Shown: positions 56,601 through 64,000 of the stretch, in pieces
Layout of the letters: each line of letters starts with the position of its first letter
Position numbering within the stretch: position 1 is the first letter of the stretch
NCBI GenBank assembly: GCA_013397695.1
Contig: VYZI01001046.1
Location: 18,966-82,965 of the forward strand
Origin: Centropus unirufus
Taxonomy: Eukaryota; Chordata; Aves; Cuculiformes; Centropidae
DNA length: 64,000 bases
Reading direction: 5' to 3'
Made by a program: the position numbers and the translations under genes
Notes under the pieces: generated by a model
The model's input: only the letters and a program-made list of their open reading frames with translations
Databases searched by the model: none
Told to the model about the DNA's origin: nothing

Positions 56601-58399
56601 ACAGTTTCCTTTGCTTTCTAAGGTTTCAGTTCCGTAAGTGCTTGTCCTGTGTGTAGGGGGATGGTGCTGGGGAAGCTGGGGTCTCTGGGGCTGAAGGTAC
56701 GTGAAGAGCAACAGCGGAGGTTTTTGCAGGTACATGTGCACTGGCGGATTTGGGAAAGGGGGTGCTCTGTGTGGCATGGGAGTGGTGTCGAGCACAAAGG
56801 ACATGGAGAAGCTTCTGGTTGTTGTCTTCATCTTGGTCTTCACAGGTAAGAGTGGCCCTTGGCAGCCTCAGGTTCCTGAGGTGAAAGGTCAGAGCAAGGA
56901 AGCTGTGTTGGAGATGAGGTGAGGGGGCACTGGGATAAACTGGGCATCCCATGGCTCTGGCACCAGCAGGGCTGAGGGAGCCTCAGGCCCTGGCACTGCG
57001 AATTTGTGGCCATCAGGGGAGGCTCCTTGAGAGCCTTGAAAGAAGTCCCAGTTTTCAAGGAGAAGGGAAGAGCTGTGGGCTAGTGAGCCTCCCCTCGGTC
57101 CCTGCCAGGGTGATTGAATGCATCCTGGGAACCATTGGGACCCATGTGAAGGAGATGGGGCTGGAGGGGTCTGGGAAGCCAGGGACAGTGCTGAGCAGTG
57201 AGATATTGAGAGGAGAAATTGCCTGCTCTTGGAAGGGTGTGGGACAGGCCAGGGCAGAGCTTCATGGCATGGGGGGAGGAGTGCTTTTCTATGCAATGCA
57301 GGCTTGTTTAGGTTGAAAACTGCATGTCTCTACGCTCAAAAAGGAGTGGAATAAACTGCAGGTAAATTTCATTTGCTGCACACAAATCCAGGCCTTTGCA
57401 CCCTGAGGTGGGGCGATGCTAGGTGCCCAAATGTCTTGAGGACAGAGCACAGGGCCATCTGCTTCTCAGTGCCAGCTCTGGGGCACAAAAAACAGCATCC
57501 ATTTACATCTTGTTGCACACACAGGGTGTCTGTCCTGCCGTGCCGGCATTGCTAAACGTTAAATGTGACACCGTGCTGTGCAGGGAGCCAGGTCATTCCA
57601 GCTTTGCCTCTTTCCATTATCGTAATTGGGTCTCTGCAACCCCAGCTGCTGCCCTGGGCAGAGGAGCAGCATGGCTGGGGCATTAAGGGCTGGGGATGAA
57701 TAATTCACTGCTGGAAACAGAATCTCCAGCCTTAAAACCAGTTGGTGTGCTGCTTGGCATCTGCTGCTGGGATCTGCATGGGAAAGGTGCCAGGGAGGTG
57801 CTGTTGAATGGGATCAGTGGCCTCCTGTGTAGCTGAGGAGATGCTCTGGCACCCCTGTGGCAGGGACCTCTCTGCAGCTGCTGCTTTGTCTCTGGTCTCA
57901 TTTCCCTTAACCTCCCTGGGCTGTTCTCACTAAGCAGGAATAATCTTCCTATTCCTCTTCCTTGCGCTTTTACAGAGACTGGAGAAGCAGTGACTGTCCC
58001 TCACTGTGCATTGAGCTCCCTCCACCCTGGGGTCCGCAGTGTCTGCCCTCAGCTCTTCCCACTGCCAAGGCCTCAGTGGCTTCAGGTACCACTCTTGTCT
58101 GGGGCTTGGCACCCTTGGCTCCCTTTCAGCCCTAGGGTTGCCTTTTCCAGTTTGCAGTGGGACAGGATTGTGGGGACTGACCTGCCTCCCTGCAGCCCCC
58201 AGGTGAGAGGTAACTCAGGTGGGTGGTTTCCAGCGCATGGAATCTGTGGGCCGGGAGTGAAGCCACAGGCAGGAGTGCCCAATACCAAACAACGTGGTAA
58301 GGAGCAACCTTGTCCCTGCCTGCTCTGGTCCACCACAGTCCTGGCCCCAAGCTCCTTGGAGAATTGGCTGCTTGCTGGCATGACCAGGAGGGTCTCATG
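56601..58399. other. NUP98-CHRNA10 intergenic region
   Basis: I recognise no exon, RNA gene or CR1 copy here. Open frames on both strands are short, overlapping and without family resemblance. Confidence 0.5.
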
Positions 58400-58580
58400 G
58401 TCTTAAATGGCTTTAAACGGGGGGAGGAAGGGGCGTATTTAGACATTAGGAAGAAATTCTTTGCAATGAGGGTGATGAGACACTGGCACTGGCCCAGGTT
58501 GCCCGGAGAAGTTGTGGCTGCCCTGCACCTGGAGGTGTTCAAAGCCACATTGGATGGAACATCCTGATCTGTGATTCGTG
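58400..58580 (+). mobile_element. CR1 LINE 3' fragment, decayed end
   Basis: It lies in the CHRNA10 upstream region, about 275 bases before the start codon. It matches the CR1 3'UTR (ACATTAGGAAGAAATTCTTT, CACCTGGAGGTGTTCAAAGC), and the terminal repeat has degraded to TGATCTGTGATTCG. Confidence 0.78.
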
Positions 58581-58854
58581 GTCTTCATGAGGCAGAGCAT
58601 CCTCTGGGCTTGGGCAGCTCATGGGGCTCAGCTGCACCCAATCCCCCCAGGTCCCAGACCCTCGGGAGCCACTCCCCATTGCACCACCGCAGGGCTTGCT
58701 CCACTGAGACTGAAGCTCCCCAGGGGGCTGTGACACACCCCCTATCGCCCCCCGCCCCCCCAATCCTGACGTCAGTCCAGTGCTTGCAGATGGCAGAGTC
58801 CCCTCCCCCCCCACTCCGTCCCCTGGGACCTGCACAGGGCAGAAGCACAGCAGA

Positions 58855-58915
58855 ATGGAGCACGGAGCTCGCCCGCTGCTCGCCCTCTACCTCGCCGGCT
58901 GCCTCCTAACCCCAG
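58855..58915 (+). CDS. CHRNA10: CHRNA10 exon 1 (residues 1-21)
   Basis: The ATG at 58855 opens a signal peptide (MEHGARPLLALYLAGCLL). The donor is GTAAGC at 58916, phase 1. An upstream in-frame ATG exists, but hydrophobic signal sequence begins only after 58855. Confidence 0.88.
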
Positions 58916-61440
58916 GTAAGCGGCAGAGGGGGGTGGTGAGGGGTGCTGACCCCCACCCAGCCCTGGCTGCAGGGAGGAGGATCCCCAGCCCTGGCGACAT
59001 TCCTGCGTGGGGAGTGAGGTCGGTGGGACAGGGTGGGCTCGGGAAGGTGGTGAGGAGGACGGGGGTCCCAGCATGTTTTTCCTCCCTGCCTGTTGGTCTC
59101 CGTGGCTGCGTCCTGCGGATCCTTGGGGAGGGAGTGGCTGTGTTCCCAGCGCTCCTGCTGCGGCCCCTCCAGCCCCGGTCTGGGTCTCCGCAGGCTGCTG
59201 GGCGGCGCAGGGCAGGGTTGCCTACAAGCTACTCCACAATCTTTTTGCCAACTACTCCAGCGCCCTGCGCCCTGTGGAGGACACAGACCGAGCGCTCAAC
59301 GTCACCCTCCAGGTCACCCTCTCCCAGATCATTGACATGGTGAGTGCCTGGGCATAGCACCAGCATAGGATCCAGCCCAGACAAAGCAAGACTGTACTCA
59401 TCACTCCTGGCAACTGCTTAGCTGGATGCTGCTATCCCTCGTGGGTCCTGATTGACCTAGGCCCCATGCTCATCCCTTGAAGCCAGCCCAGCTGCCCCCA
59501 AATCAGCTTAGACCAGTTGAAAACAGTTCAGAACCCCTCAGACAGCTCACCCTGCAAAATTAATTTGGACCATTCGAAACAAGCCTCTCAAAACCCCAAA
59601 ATCAGTACAGTCCCCTCGAAGGTACCTCCGAGTGACCCTTGTAGAAGCCACAAGGGGCTCAGGGAGATAGTAGGTGTTACCAGAGTCTGTCCCCTCTACA
59701 CCCACCCTCTCTCCTTGGCAGGATGAGAGGAACCAAGTCCTCACCTCCTACCTGTGGGTCCGCCAGGCCTGGCTAGATGCCCACCTCACCTGGGATAAGG
59801 ATGCGTACGATGGCATTGACAGCATCCGCATCCCCAGCAGCTACGTCTGGCGGCCGGACATCATCCTGTACAACAAGTGGGTTGTGCTCGGTGTCCCCCA
59901 CGCTCTTCCCAGAGCTGGGGGTGCTCAGGCTGGAGCGAGGTGGGGTCTGCACCATTTATTGCCAACCGGTGTGGCTGTATGGCTGCATGACCACGTGTGT
60001 GAGACAAGGAGATGGTCACCCCGACTGGGGTACCTGGGGGGAGAAAGGGGATGCAGAGGGGGCTGGAAGCATCCATGGTCCCTGGCCAGCTGAGATGTGC
60101 CACTGCAGGTGCACCAAGCCCCCTTTCTGCGGGGCAGGGTGACACAGGCAGAGGATGTGGCATTGGGAGCAGGTGATTGGTCTCAGACCCTTGCCCCATG
60201 TGGGGCCACCCTAGCCCCATGGCCATCCTCCCTCCAGTGCTGATGACCACTTTGGTGGGTCAATGGAGACCAACGTGGTGCTGCGCTCTGATGGGCTCAT
60301 CATGTGGGACTCACCTGCCATCACCAAGAGCTCCTGCAAGGTGGATGTCTCCTACTTCCCCTTTGATGGGCAGCGATGCCACCTCACCTTCGGCTCCTGG
60401 ACCTACAATGGGAACCAGATTGACCTCCGCAACCGGCTGGACACTGGAGACCTGACAGACTTCGTGGAGAATGTAGAGTGGGAGGTGCTGGGCATGCCAG
60501 CCACGAGGAACGTCATCACCTATGGCTGCTGCTCTGAGCCCTACCCTGATGTCACTTACACCTTACTCCTCCGCCGCCGGGCCTCGTTCTACATCTTCAA
60601 CTTGCTCCTGCCCTGCATCATGGTCTCCCTTCTGGCACCCCTCAGCTTCTACCTACCAGCTGACTCGGGGGAGAAGGTCTCACTGGGAGTGACGGTGCTG
60701 CTGGCCCTCACGGTCTTCCAGCTGCTGGTGGCAGAGAGCATGCCACCCTCGGAGAGCGTCCCACTCATTGGTGAGCCGTGATGGTGCCCATGGGGCCAGG
60801 GCATCTGCATCAGGGTGATGGGCAGCACCCATGCTGGGGTGGCCACAGAGCGGGGGGGGAAGGGGAGGAGAGAAGGGAAGAAGGGGGAGGAGGGAGGAGT
60901 GGAGTGTGAGTCTCTACCTGCTCTGCCATGATGTCACCATCCATTACTCACACAGGGAAGTACTACATTGCTACGATGACCATGATCACAGCCTCCACCG
61001 CGTTGACCATCTTCATCATGAATGTCCACCACTGTGGCCCAGGGGCACGGCCCGTGCCTCCCTGGGCCAGGCGGCTCATCCTACACCACATGGCCCAGCT
61101 CTGCTGTGTCTATGAAGTAGGTGAGAGCTGCAAGAGTGCCCGGCGGGCACTGGGCAAGCAGGCGGGTAGGGAGGATACTGGAGGACCAGAGGAGAGTCCT
61201 GGGGAAAGGGAGGAAGGTGACGAGGTTGGGAGCTGCCCCAGGGACCACTGTCTGTGCCACCATGACAGCCTGTTGAGGAACGTTGGCTACATTGCCAACT
61301 GCTTCCGGCGCCACCGAGCAGCCCAGCGCAGGACTGGTGAATGGAAGAAGGTGGCCAAGGTGATGGACCGTTTCTTCATGTGGATCTTCTTCCTCATGGT
61401 CATTCTCATGAGTGTGCTGGTCCTGGGCAAAGCTGCATAA
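58855..61440 (+). CDS. CHRNA10: CHRNA10, neuronal nicotinic acetylcholine receptor subunit alpha-10 (5 exons)
   Basis: Exons 58855-58915, 59194-59339, 59722-59876, 60238-60770 and 60956-61440 join in frame to 459 residues (mammalian alpha-10 is about 450). It is a Cys-loop ligand-gated channel that assembles with alpha-9 in cochlear and vestibular hair cells. Seen are a signal peptide (residues 1 to about 24), the Cys-loop (C154 and C168, 13 residues between), the alpha-subunit vicinal cysteine pair C218-C219 in GCCSEPYPD, M1 about 238-260, M2 about 268-286 (EKVSLGVTVLLALTVFQLL), M3 about 301-321, a variable cytoplasmic loop, and M4 near the C terminus (MDRFFMWIFFLM). All GT/AG junctions and phases agree. 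Its position next to NUP98 is the conserved amniote order. Confidence 0.95.
59194..59339 (+). CDS. CHRNA10: CHRNA10 exon 2 (residues 21-69)
   Basis: It encodes LLHNLFANYSSALRPVEDTD and LNVTLQVTLSQIIDM, the start of the ligand-binding domain. The donor is GTGAGT, phase 0. Confidence 0.95.
59722..59876 (+). CDS. CHRNA10: CHRNA10 exon 3 (residues 70-121)
   Basis: It encodes DERNQVLTSYLWVRQAW and RIPSSYVWRPDIILYN. The donor is GTGGGT, phase 2. Confidence 0.94.
60238..60770 (+). CDS. CHRNA10: CHRNA10 exon 4 (residues 121-299)
   Basis: It carries the Cys-loop, the ligand-site vicinal cysteines, M1 and the pore-lining M2. It ends ESVPLIG with donor GTGAGC, phase 1. Confidence 0.96.
60956..61440 (+). 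CDS. CHRNA10: CHRNA10 exon 5 (residues 299-459), terminal
   Basis: It encodes M3 (KYYIATMTMITASTAL), the cytoplasmic loop with an acidic E/G-rich stretch, and M4, ending VLVLGKAA before TAA at 61438-61440. Confidence 0.95.
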
Positions 61441-62960
61441 TGTCCCTGTGGAGCCACCACCCTGATGTACCCCCTGTTCGTATCCTATCCTAGGGACGCT
61501 GGTGGCCATGGGTGCTCCATAAGGGTGGGTTTGTCCGGTGCACCTTCCCAGGACCCCACAAAGCTTCAGGGTGGGAGCTCCACCATCTGCTGGGGAGAGG
61601 GCTGTGGCACCAGCAGGTGTGTGCTGGGGGTATCCAGAGTTGTTGGGACCCTTCTTTCCATGGAGCACTGCCTGGTCCTCAGCCCCATCTGGAACTCCAC
61701 AGTGGAGGGAGCACTGAGCAGAGCGTTTCCCTGGGTGTATGCTTATCTCTATATAGACAAATAGGTATAAAGATATACAAATACACAGACCCATGTGTAG
61801 CCACCGTTAGCTGGCAGGGTCCTGTTCCCTGAGCCATCCCAGACACCCAGTTACTGGTGCAGCTTAGGCTTCTCATGTCACCCCAAACTCATTTGTGAGA
61901 CCTGGCAGTGCCCCAAGCTGCAGCCATTTGGCATGGGTGGCACAGGGAAATGGTCACCCTGACTGGGGGACAAGGGAGGAGAGAGAGGGTATGGAGGGGC
62001 TGGCAGCAGCCAGGGGCCCTGGCCAGCCCAGCAGTCCTAGTCACCTCCCACATTCCCACTGGCATCTGCTTCTCTGTCCAGCCAGGGGCAACATCCACTG
62101 CAGCCCCCTAAGACTTCTTCAGTATCTGATGGCCACAAGGAGGGTTTCAAGGCAGTGGGGAAGCCCCTGTCTCACCCCTGTGGGTGCTGGCTGGGGTGAG
62201 AATGGTGCCTGGGAGGGAGGAATCTGGCCCTCGATGCCTTTCATGATAAATATACAGAATTCCCTGTGGGAAAAGGATGTGAGGTCCAGCAGAAACTCTG
62301 GAGCCCACAGAGCCCAGCGTGTGGCAGCCACTGCCCTGTGATGGAGATCCTGCAGCAGTGACCCTCCTCAGGAACCTCTGTGTTGACATGGCACAGCACA
62401 CTTTGGGGTGCATGTGGGACGACAGGGCCAACGCAGCAGCTGGTAGCACCAGGGGACACAGCCCTCCAATGGGCTCCTGGACTCAGTGACAAGCAAACCC
62501 TCAGCAAAGCAATGCTGGTACCTACCAAATTGGCTGGGTACAGCCCCTGCTCCCACCTTGAGCAGCACTGGCACCACTGCTCTCCTGGCACCCTGCCATC
62601 CCTGCTCCCCAGCTGCTCCCTGGCTGCTGCTTGGAGGGCCCAGGGGGTTGGGAGATGGGCAGCTCTCCCCTTGAGAAGGAATCCCTCTCAAGGTGACCCT
62701 GTTGAGTGACCCTGTACCTTACATCAGGCACTGATTCGGGCGGGGAGGGAGGGGAGGTGGGAGTGAGGTATCTAAGAGACATGTAGCCTATATGGTATAT
62801 ATAGAACGCTTCTGTAATGATGCCTGTATCCCATCCTTACTTGGAGAACAGGAAATAGCAGAGCATCGATGGCCCATCCAGCTGCACTTAAGAAATCTTT
62901 TACATCCCTCCATTTACTTGTGAGACCCCAATAAACGAATGACTAGATCAGCTATGACTG
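61441..62960 (+). other. CHRNA10: CHRNA10 3'UTR (extent inferred)
   Basis: Noncoding sequence from the stop to the first canonical poly(A) signal. It includes a segment near 61945-62030 that resembles intron 3 of the same gene. Confidence 0.5.
62930..62935 (+). terminator. CHRNA10: CHRNA10 poly(A) signal AATAAA
   Basis: The first canonical hexamer I find downstream of the CHRNA10 stop, about 1.5 kb away, with GT-rich sequence following. Confidence 0.55.
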
Positions 62961-63639
62961 AGAAACTCTGATTCTTCTCCTGTGACCATGACGGCTGGGC
63001 TGTGCTCAGCCTGGAGGTCAAGGTGGGGCAGGCACTACCCCTGTCCTGCCTGAGATGTGTTGCTGGTGGACCGGACCTGCTGATCCCATCTTCACTGCAT
63101 GCCCCATGGATCAGCTATCGAAGGCATCAGGGCTCCTGTCCATTGGGAGAGGGGTCCTACAGGCAAGGGGTCCCACCAGCTAGCAGGGAATGGGCCAGCA
63201 ACTGCAAGTGAGGGGGGGACGTCAAGGGTGTAAGGGGGTAGGGGATTGAGAACTGCAGGCACTGGGGCAGCCAGTATGGGAGTGGGGCACACAGAGGGGT
63301 CCTGGGCCTGGAAAGGAAGGTGTACAGATGCTGGCAGGAGGAATTCATGGCAGGGAGAGACTGAGTGAGTGAGAAGCATCACCTCTGCCTGAGACAGGAA
63401 TCCAGCCCGAGGGACCCTGGTGAGGGTGATGGTCAGGGTTAGGATCAAGGTTCAGGGCAGTGTTATAGCAGACTGTGTTTAGAGAGCAGTTGCCTTGTTA
63501 AGGTAAGTGAGATTTAATGGAGCTAAATACGTCTTAAAATGTAATCTTACTCCTTAAGAGCAGAGCCTCCAGCTCCAGCTGAATGCTAAAGCAGCTCTGT
63601 TTGCTGTGGTCTTGTCAATGAGTCCATAAGCATCCATGT
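62961..63639. other. Intergenic sequence downstream of CHRNA10
   Basis: I recognise nothing specific here. It is GC-rich with G runs on the plus strand near 63200-63300. Confidence 0.45.
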
Positions 63640-64000
63640 TCCATGGAATCGAACTACTGTGTTGTCCTGGAGCAGGGATTGATTCACAGTCTCTGGTGTG
63701 CACAGACCTTTTATTATTTATACAGCTTCTTTTTATACTCTTTTATTTCCTTGACATACCTTCATGCGCACAGTCTACTTTTCCTATAAGCTACAGCGCT
63801 TTGTTCATGCGCCTCTATTAAAATCCCAATTGGCTACAATCGCAACCACAGTTCTATCAACATCATTCTTATCTTGTTTGCTGCCTTCAATGGTCCTTTA
63901 CGGTCCCCTCTTCGCATCCTGTTTTTCTCACCTAGCTGTTTCATTTTGTTATCTCTTCTTAGTTTAAGGATATATCAAACAGCTTAAAGTCAGATTCTAC
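63640..64000 (-). mobile_element. Probable retroviral-type LTR, truncated by the window edge
   Basis: Read on the minus strand there is an AT-rich U3-like stretch, a TATAAAAA box (63737-63730), an AATAAA signal (63715-63710) just downstream, and a short GC-balanced R/U5-like segment toward 63640. That order is typical of an avian endogenous-retrovirus LTR. No internal coding region is visible, so it may be a solo LTR or one end of a provirus. The family is not identified. Confidence 0.45.

Noticed and set aside
1..64000. CRISPR arrays, operons, bacterial or phage genes, tRNA or rRNA genes
   Set aside because: Introns, CpG island, CR1 repeats and three vertebrate genes define the window. I saw no spaced direct repeats with unique spacers, no cloverleaf I could support and no rRNA sequence.

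Overview
This window is vertebrate nuclear DNA, almost certainly from a bird. It holds a conserved amniote gene block (the order known at human 11p15.4) in compact introns, and it is crowded with CR1 LINE fragments, the dominant avian retrotransposon. I count about 39 recognisable CR1 pieces covering roughly 16 kb, about a quarter of the window. Most birds carry far less, so a CR1-rich lineage such as woodpeckers and their relatives is a reasonable guess, but the species is not proven.

Layout. (1) Positions 777-8897, minus strand: three exons of PGAP2 (GPI-anchor lipid remodelling), from the start codon to about residue 171. The last exons lie beyond the left edge. (2) About 11.7-13.6 kb: a GC-rich divergent promoter region between PGAP2 and NUP98. 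It has a C-rich tract, two arrays of a 10-bp CTCGG repeat, five CCAAT/ATTGG boxes and several GC boxes. (3) 13.5-56.6 kb, plus strand: the complete NUP98 gene, with one noncoding exon and 32 coding exons. The exons splice in frame to a 1796-residue Nup98-Nup96 precursor with FG/GLFG repeats, a GLEBS (RAE1-binding) segment, an autoproteolytic domain with the HFS cleavage site, and Nup96. Intron 1 has a 195-base assembly gap. (4) 56.6-58.8 kb: a mostly featureless intergenic region. (5) 58855-61440, plus strand: the complete five-exon CHRNA10 gene (459 residues), with a poly(A) signal at 62930. (6) 63.6-64.0 kb: a probable minus-strand retroviral-type LTR running off the right edge.

How the genes work. 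They are not a pathway. NUP98 supplies both the permeability-barrier FG nucleoporin and the Y-complex scaffold protein Nup96. PGAP2 works on GPI anchors in the secretory pathway. CHRNA10 encodes the alpha-10 nicotinic receptor subunit that pairs with alpha-9 in hair cells. PGAP2 and NUP98 probably share a bidirectional CpG-island promoter.

I found no CRISPR array, operon, prokaryotic system or convincing new protein-coding gene. The most notable signals are: the helically phased 10-bp repeat in the shared promoter; a GC-AG intron in NUP98; a retained-intron route to a short Nup98; a ten-G run in coding sequence; a decayed alternative 3' extension of coding exon 9; and CR1 orientation that follows the host gene on both sides of the promoter.
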